A stretch of 64,000 nucleotides of DNA. Source: Streptomyces sp. Ru73 (GTDB lineage Bacteria > Actinomycetota > Actinomycetes > Streptomycetales > Streptomycetaceae). The notes under the pieces were generated by a model. It was not told the DNA's origin. It did no database searches and saw only the letters and a list, made by a program, of their open reading frames with translations. The stretch is from contig NZ_PQSQ01000016.1 in NCBI RefSeq assembly GCF_002920575.1, positions 1 through 64,000 on the forward strand, written 5' to 3'. Below are positions 26,664 to 36,597 of this stretch, piece by piece (the first letter of the stretch is position 1; the number at the start of each line of letters is the position of its first letter). The position numbers and the translations under genes are program-made.

Positions 26664-27779
26664 TCAAGAACGGGGCTGACCGGTCCCCGGAAGGGTGACG
26701 CGGATGCGGCAGCCACGTGGGGATTCGGCCACCCCGATGCGTCCGCCGTGCAGATCCACCGCCCAGCGCGCGATCGCCAGGCCCAGTCCCGTGCCCCCGT
26801 CGGTGCCCGGACCGGACGGCTGGGGGCCGCCGCGGTTGAACCGCTCGAAGACCCGGTGCCGCTCGGACGCCGGTATGCCCGGGCCCTCGTCCTGCACCTC
26901 CAGGACCAGGCTGCCGGGGCCCTCGCCGCGGCGCGCCCGTACGGTCACCCGGCCGTGCGGCGGGCTGTGCTTGATGCCGTTGTCGATCAGGTTGGCGACG
27001 ACCTGGTGCAGCCGCTCGGCGTCCGCGTGCGCGGTCAGCTCCGGCGGCGAGACGTCCAGGTGCAGGTGGACGTCCGTACGGCTGTGGTGGCTGGACCCGA
27101 TGGCCAGCGTGGAGGCGCTGCGGCTCATATTGGCCTCCTTCAGCACCCCGGAGAGGTACGGCCAGACCTCGAAGCGGCGGGCGTGCAGCGGGATGACGCC
27201 GTTGTCCAGCCGGGAGAGGTCCAGCAGGTGCTCGACCAGCCGGCCCAGCCGCTCCGTCTGCCGCAGCGCGGTCCGCATCGTCTCCGGATCGGCCTCGGAG
27301 ACCCCGTCGACGACGTTCTCCAGCACGGCGCGCAGCGCGGCGATCGGGGTGCGCAGCTCGTGCGAGACGTTGGCGACCAGCTCTTTGCGGTGGGTGTCCA
27401 CCGCCTCCAGGTCGGCGGCCATCGTGTTGAAGGCGTCGGCCAGCTCGCCGAACTCGTCCCGGCGGCCGCCGCGCACCCGCCGGGTGTAGTCCCCGGCGGC
27501 CATCGCCCGCGTCACGTCCGTCATCTCGTCCAGCGGAGCGGTCAGGCCCTGCGCGACGAACTGGGTGATCAGCAGCGAGGCGATGATCGAGAAGACCGTG
27601 ATGACCCGCAGCTCCGTCGCCGAGTGGAACGCGACCAGGACCAGCAGGGTGGTGATGATCACCGAAACGGTGACCAGCGCGCCGAGTGCCGCCTTGACCG
27701 ACCGGTACGGATCGAGCGGGCGCATCGCCTCCCAGGCCCGCTGCCAGAGCTCACGCGCCAGGGGAAGGGGCGACCTCAT
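26664..27779 (-). CDS. HAMP sensor histidine kinase
   Basis: The product is 371 aa. Two close membrane segments (about 28-50 and 58-78) leave almost no extracellular loop, then come a HAMP domain, a HisKA motif N-V-S-H-E-L-R-T-P (His140) and a HATPase domain with N-L-I-D-N-G-I-K-H, D-E-G-P-G-I-P and G-T-G-L-G-L-A-I boxes. The lack of a sensory loop suggests it senses the membrane, or a partner. The ATG overlaps the TGA of the response-regulator gene, so both are on one transcript. It presumably phosphorylates that regulator; the signal is unknown. Confidence 0.92.
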   Translation of the reverse strand: MRSPLPLARELWQRAWEAMRPLDPYRSVKAALGALVTVSVIITTLLVLVAFHSATELRVITVFSIIASLLITQFVAQGLTAPLDEMTDVTRAMAAGDYTRRVRGGRRDEFGELADAFNTMAADLEAVDTHRKELVANVSHELRTPIAALRAVLENVVDGVSEADPETMRTALRQTERLGRLVEHLLDLSRLDNGVIPLHARRFEVWPYLSGVLKEANMSRSASTLAIGSSHHSRTDVHLHLDVSPPELTAHADAERLHQVVANLIDNGIKHSPPHGRVTVRARRGEGPGSLVLEVQDEGPGIPASERHRVFERFNRGGPQPSGPGTDGGTGLGLAIARWAVDLHGGRIGVAESPRGCRIRVTLPGTGQPRS

Positions 27780-28516
27780 GCCGGCGGGGTCTCCAGCGCG
27801 TACCCGACGCCGTGCACCGTACGGATCCGCTCGGCGCCGATCTTCCGGCGCAGCGCCTTGATGTGGCTGTCGACCGTACGGGTGCCGGAGGCGTCCGCCC
27901 AGTCCCAGACCTCGGCCAGCAGCTGCTCACGGGAGAGCACGGCGCGCGGGGTGTTGGCCAGGCAGACCAGCAGGTCGAACTCGGTGGGAGTGAGATGCAC
28001 GTCGGCGCCGCGCACCCGGACCCGCCGCTGCGCGTGGTCGATCTCCAGCTCGCCCAGGCGCAGGATGCCGCTGCGCGGGGTGTGCGCGGCGAGCGCGGCC
28101 CGCTCCACGCGGCGCAGCAGGACGTGGACCCGTGCGGCCAGCTCCCGCATGGAGAACGGTTTGGTCATGTAGTCGTCGGCGCCGACGCCCAGGCCGACCA
28201 GCATGTCCGTCTCGTCGTCCCGCGCGGTGAGCATCATCACCGGGACCGGCCGCTGGGCCTGCACCCGGCGGCACACCTCCAGGCCGTCGAAGCCCGGCAG
28301 CATGATGTCCAGGACGAGCAGGTCGGGCTGCCACGCCTCGGCGGTGTCCACGGCGGACGGGCCGTCGACGGCCGTCTGCACCTGGAAGCCCTCGGCGCGC
28401 AGCCGGGCGGCGATGGCGTCCACGATCGTCGGGTCGTCCTCGACGACGAGCACCCGCCGCTGCGCGCCGGGCGTGGCCGCCGCCGCGGCGCCGTGGGTGG
28501 TCTGAGTCTGGTCCAT
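27776..28516 (-). CDS. OmpR/PhoB-family response regulator
   Basis: The product is 246 aa. The receiver domain spans ~20-135 with acidic pair E-D-D (26-28), phospho-acceptor Asp70 in L-V-L-D-I-M-L-P-G and the conserved K-P-F. A winged-helix DNA-binding domain follows (~155-245), with L-T-P-T-E-F-D-L-L and R-T-V-D-S-H-I-K-A-L-R-R-K-I-G. I chose the ATG at 28516 because it gives a normal-length N-terminus; the open frame extends farther upstream without family-like sequence. It is coupled by ATGA overlap to its kinase gene. Confidence 0.95.
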   Translation of the reverse strand: MDQTQTTHGAAAAATPGAQRRVLVVEDDPTIVDAIAARLRAEGFQVQTAVDGPSAVDTAEAWQPDLLVLDIMLPGFDGLEVCRRVQAQRPVPVMMLTARDDETDMLVGLGVGADDYMTKPFSMRELAARVHVLLRRVERAALAAHTPRSGILRLGELEIDHAQRRVRVRGADVHLTPTEFDLLVCLANTPRAVLSREQLLAEVWDWADASGTRTVDSHIKALRRKIGAERIRTVHGVGYALETPPA

Positions 28517-28640
28517 CGCCCGCCCCTGAAGTTCCCCGTGCGTGGTCGCGTTACTGACTGGTTGTGTCGGCGTGCTGACCGGGTGTACCGGCTGGTCGCA
28601 CACTGCTGGCAGCAGCGTAAAGGCACGATGTGACCCGCGG

Positions 28641-29336
28641 CTACGCGCGTTTCCTCGCGAGGTGGACCACGTCGGGGACGCCTCGGACAACGGGGATCTC
28701 TTCGGTGCGAACCTCGCTGAAGCCCACATTCCGGAGAGCGTCCTCGAAGCGCGCTGACGGCTGCGCCGACCACACGGCGAGCACTCCGCCGGGCGTCAGC
28801 CGGTCCCGGCAGGCGGCCAGGCCGGCGGGCGAGTAGAGGCTGTCGTTGTCCTCCGTGACGGTCCAGTCCGGGCCGTTGTCGATGTCCAGACAGAGCGCGT
28901 CGTAGGTGTCGGCGCCCGCGCCCTCGTGCACGTACGCCACCAGGTCCGCCTGCACGATCTCGGTGCGCGGGTCGGCCAGCGCCGGGCCCGACACCGCGTC
29001 CAGCGGCCCGTCGCGGTGCCAGTCGACGACCGCGCCCTCGCGCTCGACGACCGTGATCCGGCCCCAGCGCGGCCCGTCGGCGGCGCGGGCCAGTGAGAAG
29101 CCGACGCCCAGGCCGCCGATCAGTACGGAAGGCCGCGCGCGGTCCGCCGGCAGCGCCGCCAGCGCGGCGTCGATCAGCAGCCGCTCCGACCGGCCGTCCG
29201 AGGTGTCCATCAGGAAGCACCCGTTGGCGATGATCTCGAAGTGCGGGCCCCGCCGCCGCAGCACCACCTCTCCGTACGGCCCGTCCCGGCGCTCCAGCGT
29301 GACGGGCGCCTCGTCGGTCTCGTAGGGGGCTGACAT
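28641..29336 (-). CDS. Spermidine synthase-like SAM-binding protein
   Basis: The product is 231 aa with a Rossmann methyltransferase-like fold of the spermidine/spermine synthase type. Visible are an N-terminal beta part (G-P-Y-G-E-V-V-L), the nucleotide-binding L-I-G-G-L-G-V-G-F-S-L motif, V-V-E-R-E-G-A-V-V at the end of strand 2, and L-C-L-D-I-D-N-G-P in place of the usual D-x-x-D-P motif. The last point suggests a changed substrate site, so true aminopropyl transfer is doubtful. It may be a general methyltransferase or an orphan enzyme. It is transcribed away from lon and probably from its own promoter. Confidence 0.75.
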   Translation of the reverse strand: MSAPYETDEAPVTLERRDGPYGEVVLRRRGPHFEIIANGCFLMDTSDGRSERLLIDAALAALPADRARPSVLIGGLGVGFSLARAADGPRWGRITVVEREGAVVDWHRDGPLDAVSGPALADPRTEIVQADLVAYVHEGAGADTYDALCLDIDNGPDWTVTEDNDSLYSPAGLAACRDRLTPGGVLAVWSAQPSARFEDALRNVGFSEVRTEEIPVVRGVPDVVHLARKRA

Positions 29337-29445
29337 GGGTGCGGTCCTTCCGGGGTCGGTGCGGTCCGGGCGGCCCCCACCCTACGAGCCGCGGCGGGCC
29401 GCGCGCCGGGCTCCGGGGCCGCCGCCATCCCCGCTTCCGGCCTGA

Positions 29446-29458
29446 TCGCTCACAGCGA
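29446..29458. promoter_or_regulatory. ClgR-like palindrome upstream of lon
   Basis: TCGCT-CAC-AGCGA is a perfect 5-3-5 dyad 76 bp before the lon start, extended on one side to AGCGAAC. Streptomyces ClgR activates clp and lon genes through GTTCGC/GCGAAC-type boxes, so this is a sensible candidate site. The consensus is recalled, not computed. Confidence 0.5.
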
Positions 29459-29533
29459 ACACGGCGGGGGAACATCCACGGGCTCATGAGCATTGAGTGA
29501 GTACAGCTCAACTTGCCTGCCGAAGGGGAGATC

Positions 29534-31942
<2,409 letters not shown>

Positions 31943-31959
31943 CGGCCGCGAACACCTGA

Positions 31960-31998
31960 CGAGGCCCGGCACTCTTCTTCAAGGAGTGCCGGGCCTCG
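31960..31998 (+). terminator. Terminator after lon
   Basis: CGAGGCCCGGCACTC (31960-31974) pairs perfectly with 31984-31998 around a 9-nt loop, giving a 15-bp GC-rich stem 17 bp after the lon stop, followed by a mildly T-rich stretch. Confidence 0.8.
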
Positions 31999-32072
31999 CT
32001 CGTTTCCTGGTCACCGTGCGTATCGTTGTACTGCGCGGCTGCCGCATTCATGGCGGCGGGGAGGAGCGCACG

Positions 32073-32669
32073 ATGACCATCACAGAGTCCGACTGCAGGA
32101 TCGAGATCGAGATGGCCGACATCGACGAGAGCCGCCTGGACGAGATGTTCGAGCGGCTGGAGCGGATGCCTGTCCCCGAGGGCTACAAGGCCGAGATCGT
32201 CGAGGGGACCGTCTACACGTCGCCGCAGCGGGACAACCACTGGGACATCATCGCCGGCATCTATGACCAGCTGCGGGCGAAGTACCCCCGCAAGCGGATC
32301 AAGTCCGACGTCCGGATCGATTACCCGGGCGGGCTGAACGGCCTCTGCTCGGACGTCACCGTCGTGAAGGACGGCGCGACGAAGTCGAGCAAAGGCCGCT
32401 GGACCTGCGAGGACGTGGAGTTCGTCGCGGAGGTGATCTCCAAGGACACCGCGCGCAACGACTACGGCCCCAAGCTCACCGCCTACGCGACGGCCGGCGT
32501 GCCCGTGTACCTCGTGGTCGACCCGTACGTCGGCAAGTGCCACTTGTACACGCTGCCGAAGGAAGGCGAGTACACCAACGACCTCACGGTCACCTTCGGT
32601 ATGCCGGTCGATCTGACCACCACCGACGTCGGTCTGGAGATCACCACCGACGAGTTCGAACGCGGCTGA
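32073..32669 (+). CDS. Uma2 family (DUF820) putative endonuclease
   Basis: The product is 198 aa with the PD-(D/E)XK-like Uma2 fold. It shows G-Y-K-A-E-I-V-E-G-T-V-Y near the start, a core S-D-V-R-I-D-Y-P and C-S-D-V-T-V-V, then F-V-A-E-V-I-S-K-D-T and the helix D-Y-G-P-K-L-T-A-Y that complete the candidate metal site. Streptomyces carry many copies of this family; their biological role is unclear. The ATG at 32073 has GGGGAGGAG six bases upstream. It lies downstream of the lon terminator and convergent with a lysozyme gene. Confidence 0.85.
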   Translation: MTITESDCRIEIEMADIDESRLDEMFERLERMPVPEGYKAEIVEGTVYTSPQRDNHWDIIAGIYDQLRAKYPRKRIKSDVRIDYPGGLNGLCSDVTVVKDGATKSSKGRWTCEDVEFVAEVISKDTARNDYGPKLTAYATAGVPVYLVVDPYVGKCHLYTLPKEGEYTNDLTVTFGMPVDLTTTDVGLEITTDEFERG

Positions 32670-32678
32670 GCCGCGCGC

Positions 32679-33494
32679 TCACCCCGTGGCCAGCTCGCGC
32701 AGTTGGGTGAGGGAGCCGTTGAAGACGTTCTGGTCGCCGGGGAAGCGGCCGCTGTCGGCGTGCTGCCAGATGGTGTGGGCCGGCCAGCCGGCCGGGAGGG
32801 GGCCGGGGGAGGACGCGTAGCGGGCGATCCACAGCGGGTGGTCAGCGCCGAAGGACGCGTTGTCGCCCGTGCAGGTGCGCCACCAGTTCGTGGCGGTGTA
32901 GATCAGCGGGTGGCGGCCGGTCCGCGCGTGCACCGTCGCGCTGAAGTCGCGGATCCACCGCGTCATGGCCGCCTGGCTCAGGCCGTAGCACATGCTGCCG
33001 TACGGGTTGTACTCGATGTCGAGCGCGGGCGGCAGGGTCCGGCCGTCCGCCTTCCAGCCGCCGCCGTTGTCGACGAAGAAGTTGGCCTGCGCGGCGCCGG
33101 AGGAGGAGCTGGGGATCGCGAAGTGGTACGCGCCCCGGACCATTCCGGCGTTGTAGGAACCGCCGTACTGCTGCCCGAACTTCGGGTTCCGGTAGCTCGT
33201 GCCCTCGGTGGCCTTGACGATGGCGAACCGCGCCCCGGCACGCCAGGCGGCGGGCCAGTCCACGGCGCCCTGGTGGCTGCTGACGTCCATGCCGGCCACC
33301 CCGGCGAGCGGCTGCGCGGCCGTGCCCGGCGCGGCGCCGCCTTCGTGGGCGCGGATTGTGGAGCCCGCGTGGTCGAGGTCGTAGTGGCGGCGGTCGTCGG
33401 TCGGGGCGGAGGCGGCCGTGGCGGTCGAGGGCACGGCCAACGCGAGGGCCGCGCCGAGCGTGGAGAGCAGCAGGGTGCACCGGCGTATGCGCAT
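32679..33494 (-). CDS. Secreted GH25 family lysozyme, copy 1
   Basis: The product is 271 aa. A signal peptide with basic start and hydrophobic core ends near A-T-A-A-S. The GH25 barrel follows: G-M-D-V-S-S-H-Q-G at the start, K-A-T-E-G-T-S-Y, then the catalytic D-x-E in A-L-D-I-E-Y-N-P-Y-G, I-Y-T-A-T-N-W-W and a final L-W-I-A-R-Y and I-W-Q segment. It hydrolyses the MurNAc-GlcNAc bond of peptidoglycan outside the cell. No cell-wall-binding domain is attached. It lies next to a close paralogue on the same strand with 122 bp between them. Confidence 0.92.
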   Translation of the reverse strand: MRIRRCTLLLSTLGAALALAVPSTATAASAPTDDRRHYDLDHAGSTIRAHEGGAAPGTAAQPLAGVAGMDVSSHQGAVDWPAAWRAGARFAIVKATEGTSYRNPKFGQQYGGSYNAGMVRGAYHFAIPSSSSGAAQANFFVDNGGGWKADGRTLPPALDIEYNPYGSMCYGLSQAAMTRWIRDFSATVHARTGRHPLIYTATNWWRTCTGDNASFGADHPLWIARYASSPGPLPAGWPAHTIWQHADSGRFPGDQNVFNGSLTQLRELATG

Positions 33495-33616
33495 AGGGGG
33501 GAGCCTCTTTCGAAGACGCGCAAAGGGGAGGGGGAGACAGGGCACCGTGCCGTGCGGGCCCGCGGGAGGAGCCCGGCGCGGGCCGCACGGCACGGTGGGG
33601 GAGCCCTGTCCTCCTC

Positions 33617-34486
33617 TTACCCGTTCGCGAGCGCCTGGAGACGGTCGTACGCGCCGTTGAAGAGGTTGTGGTCGCCCACGGTGGGCCCGGTGGACGTGTA
33701 CTGCCAGATGGTGTGGAAGCCCCAGCCGGCCGGGAGTTCACCGACGGAGGAGCCGTACCGCGGGATCCACAGCGGGTTGGTGCTGCCGAAGCCCGCGTAG
33801 TTGCCGGTGCACTGCTTCCACCAGCTGGTGGAGGTGTAGAGCACCGCGTCCCGTCCGGTCCGCGCCTTGTACGTCGCGAACCAGTCCTTCATCCAGTTGA
33901 CCAGCGCCGTTGCGCTCATCCCGTAGCAGACCTGGCCGTACGGGTTGTACTCCATGTCGAGCGCGCCGGGCAGCGTCTTGCCGTCCCGGGACCAGCCGCC
34001 GCCGTGGTCCACGAAGTAATTGGCCTGCGCGGCGCCGCTGGAGGTGTTGGGCGTGGCGAAGTGGTACGCGCCGCGAATCATGCCCACGTTGTAGGACCCG
34101 TTGTACTGCTGAGCGAAATACGGGTTGATGTAGCTGGTGGATTCGGTCGCCTTGACGTAGGCGAACTTCGCCCCGCTGTTCCACAGCGTCGACCAGGCGA
34201 CGTTCCCCTGATGGCCGCTGACGTCCACTCCTTCGACGGACGCCGTGACCGACGGCGCGACCGGCAGGCCGGTGCCGCCCTCGTGCTCGGCGATCTGCGA
34301 GCCGGCCCAGTCCTGGCCGGGATGGGTGGGCTCGGGGGCGTCCTTGGCGGGGGTGCCCGCGGGTGCCGCGGCGGAGGCGGTGCCCGCGGTGCCGCAGACC
34401 AGGGCGAGAAGGGTGAGGAGGATTCCGGCCACCGTGGCGAGGGGGTGCCTGCGGTGGCGGGCCGGGCCGGATCTGTGCACGCGCAT
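33617..34486 (-). CDS. Secreted GH25 family lysozyme, copy 2
   Basis: The product is 289 aa, a paralogue of the preceding GH25 protein. The N-terminus is Arg/His-rich with a hydrophobic stretch ending A-S-A-A-A, consistent with export. The barrel has G-V-D-V-S-G-H-Q-G, K-A-T-E-S-T-S-Y, A-L-D-M-E-Y-N-P-Y-G with the D-x-E pair, and L-Y-T-S-T-S-W-W. The substitution pattern (G-N-V-A-W-S for G-A-V-D-W-P, and others) shows an old duplication rather than a recent one. It probably turns over cell wall during growth or development. Confidence 0.92.
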   Translation of the reverse strand: MRVHRSGPARHRRHPLATVAGILLTLLALVCGTAGTASAAAPAGTPAKDAPEPTHPGQDWAGSQIAEHEGGTGLPVAPSVTASVEGVDVSGHQGNVAWSTLWNSGAKFAYVKATESTSYINPYFAQQYNGSYNVGMIRGAYHFATPNTSSGAAQANYFVDHGGGWSRDGKTLPGALDMEYNPYGQVCYGMSATALVNWMKDWFATYKARTGRDAVLYTSTSWWKQCTGNYAGFGSTNPLWIPRYGSSVGELPAGWGFHTIWQYTSTGPTVGDHNLFNGAYDRLQALANG

Positions 34487-34708
34487 ACGTGACTCCGAAG
34501 ATCTCGGTGGGACCTGAGGGGGGAGGCCGACCGTCCGTCCTGACTTGGTGTGGTCATGCCATAAATGACGATACGCGCGTAGACCAGAGGCGGAAAGGGG
34601 GACCAGGTGATTCCAGTGGTCCAATCCTGCGAAATACTGGCTCAGCTGCGGAATCGGCCGCCGCTGAAAAATTCTTCCATCGTCCGGAAAACGGGAAAGG
34701 GCGCTGAC

Positions 34709-35245
34709 GTGCACAACACCGGAACCGACGGGGCGGCGGCGCGGCGGCCCGACGGCATCGACGACCTGTTCCTTTCGCTGGAACACGAGTTGGCGGTTTT
34801 CCTCCGCCGCGCCCGCGCCTCCTCCGGCGAGATGGCCCGCGAGGTCCACCCGGACCTGGAGCCCTCGGCGTACGGCCTGCTGGTCCGGCTCGCCGACGCG
34901 GGCGAGCAGCGGGCCACCGAGCTGGCCTGCTACTTCGGCGTCGGCAAGGCCACCATCAGCCGTCAGCTGCGGGCGCTGGACGACCTCGGCCTGGTGGCCC
35001 GCGAGAAGGACCCGGCCGACGGGCGCGCCGTCCTGGTCCGGCTCACCGACGAGGGGCTGGCCCGCTTCACCCGCGTACGCAGTGCCCGGCGCGACCGCTA
35101 TGCCCGCCGGCTCGCCGCCTGGGACCGCGGCGAGATCGCCGAACTGGCGCGGCTGCTCCACCGGCTGAACGACGAACAGGAGCAGGAGGCGGAGCAGGAG
35201 CCGCAGCCCGGGCAGGACCGGGGACCGGACGCGGCGGAGGATTGA
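34709..35245 (+). CDS. MarR-family transcriptional regulator
   Basis: The product is 178 aa. The winged helix lies at ~55-140: A-Y-G-L-L-V-R-L-A, then E-L-A-C-Y-F-G-V-G-K-A-T-I-S-R-Q-L-R-A-L-D-D-L-G-L-V and the wing K-D-P-A-D-G-R-A-V-L-V. The C-terminus ends in a Glu/Gln-rich tail. The GTG at 34709 has AAAGGG seven bases upstream. It diverges from the GH25 genes over a 222-bp gap, so it might control them or itself; no clear dyad was found there. Confidence 0.9.
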   Translation: MHNTGTDGAAARRPDGIDDLFLSLEHELAVFLRRARASSGEMAREVHPDLEPSAYGLLVRLADAGEQRATELACYFGVGKATISRQLRALDDLGLVAREKDPADGRAVLVRLTDEGLARFTRVRSARRDRYARRLAAWDRGEIAELARLLHRLNDEQEQEAEQEPQPGQDRGPDAAED

Positions 35246-35292
35246 CGCCGGGCGCGGCACCGGCCACGCCCCCACGGCCGCCACCCGCGCGG

Positions 35293-36138
35293 CTACAGCT
35301 CCGCGTGCACCACCGCCGCGTCGTCGTGCAATTTGCCGCGCGGGAAGGCGAGCCGGTCGGCGTCCGCCCGCTCCGCCGCCCGCACCCGGTCGATGAGCCC
35401 CTGCGGCCCCTCCTTGCGCACCACGCCCAGGCAGTCGGCCCAGGAGCCCTCCCGGAAGACCTCCGCCCAGCGCCCGGCCCCGTCGCTCAGCGCGGTCAGC
35501 GAGCGGACCCGGTCGCGCGGCACCGTGCCGGTGACCGCGCGCGCCGCCACGGACGGATCGGCGGCCGCGGTCCAGAAGCCGCCCTCGGCGTTGCGCAGCG
35601 CCTCGACCGCGGCGACGTACTCCCGGGCCGCCGCCGCCCGTTCGGCGGAACCGTCCGGCAGGGCCCGTACCGCGGCACGCAGCTCGCCGACCGCAGCGGG
35701 CAGCTGCTGCAGGCGCCGGTCGAGCACCGCCTCGACCGTCCCGTCCGGCGCCTCGACGAGCAGCGCCGAGTCGGACAGCACCAGGTACTCCACGGCGTAC
35801 GGGGACCACCGCGCGGCGATGGCCGTTGCCTGCGGAGTCCTGCTGTGAGAAAGGTCACAGGTGTCGCGGTGGGCCGCGGCGGTGCGCCGGATGGCCTCGG
35901 CGAGCGCCTCAGTGAGCGTCATGTCGCGGAGCGAACCGGACAGTTCGAGCATCGCGCCCCCGAGGCGCGCGGTGAACCACGGCACGTCGTGGCGGCACCC
36001 GAAGTCCTCCGGCGGCGGGGTCACCCCGTCGAGCAGCACGAGCACGCCACCCTCCCCGGACGCAGGCAGCGCTACTGATGCGTAGTCCTCATTGGGGCGT
36101 TGGGGGTCGCCGGGGTCCGTGGCGAGTTCGATGCGCAT
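35293..36138 (-). CDS. PP2C-like phosphatase domain protein
   Basis: The product is about 281 aa and resembles a PP2C-type fold. It has P-N-E-D-Y-A-S-V-A near residue 20 and V-L-V-L-L-D-G-V-T-P, the two segments that supply metal-binding acids in PP2C enzymes, then L-S-D-S-A-L-L and a late D-D-A-A-V strand. Sequence is weak between these blocks, so catalysis is likely but not certain. The start at 36138 (M-R-I-E-L-A-T-D-P-G) gives a family-like N-terminus; an ATG at 36150 is an alternative, and neither has a good ribosome site. It diverges from the conservon. Confidence 0.7.
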   Translation of the reverse strand: MRIELATDPGDPQRPNEDYASVALPASGEGGVLVLLDGVTPPPEDFGCRHDVPWFTARLGGAMLELSGSLRDMTLTEALAEAIRRTAAAHRDTCDLSHSRTPQATAIAARWSPYAVEYLVLSDSALLVEAPDGTVEAVLDRRLQQLPAAVGELRAAVRALPDGSAERAAAAREYVAAVEALRNAEGGFWTAAADPSVAARAVTGTVPRDRVRSLTALSDGAGRWAEVFREGSWADCLGVVRKEGPQGLIDRVRAAERADADRLAFPRGKLHDDAAVVHAEL

Positions 36139-36165
36139 GCGGGCAAGCATGCCGGAGCGGGGCAC

Positions 36166-36597
36166 GAGGGTGGCCGGAAGGTGCCGCTCCCGGCGCGCGG
36201 AGCGGTACGCCGCCCGCGCCGGGCCGCGGGGCCGCGGAAACGTGCTCCCGGAAAATGCGGGCGGGCATCCTGCCAGGACCCGGACGGTTCTCCAAACCCG
36301 CCCGCCGATGGCCTACTGTTGCGCCTCACAGCGGAAGTTGATGGTCAACTTCCGATTGATGTTCACTCATTCAGGTGGCCGGGCAGGCGTTGCCGGGCCA
36401 CCGCGCGGCGCCGGTGAAATGGTCGTATTCCGGATCATGGGGTGGGCCACTCGCTCACCGGAACGCGCACAGCCGGCCAGGCTCCCGGCGGGGGCGTGAG
36501 GTGCTGCGGACACGTCGCAGGTCCGCCCTCCGGGGGAGGACGGCCGGGTCCGCAAGGCCACACGGCGTGGGCAGGCGAGACAGGATTGCGAGCAGCG
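36166..36597 (+). promoter_or_regulatory. Conservon upstream region with a perfect inverted repeat
   Basis: This 432-bp gap has no convincing gene. It contains CGGAAGTTGA-TGG-TCAACTTCCG (36332-36354), a 10-bp perfect dyad in an AT-richer patch. A TACTGT at 36314-36319 could be a -10, which would place the dyad in the 5' leader as a hairpin about 245 bases before cvnA. The rest is GC-rich and open in several frames without coding character. A regulator site or leader RNA element are both possible. Confidence 0.5.

Noticed and set aside
36078..36499. Small plus-strand genes between the PP2C-like gene and cvnA
   Set aside because: Several frames are open at once, composition is Arg/Pro/Gly-rich, and no start has a ribosome site.
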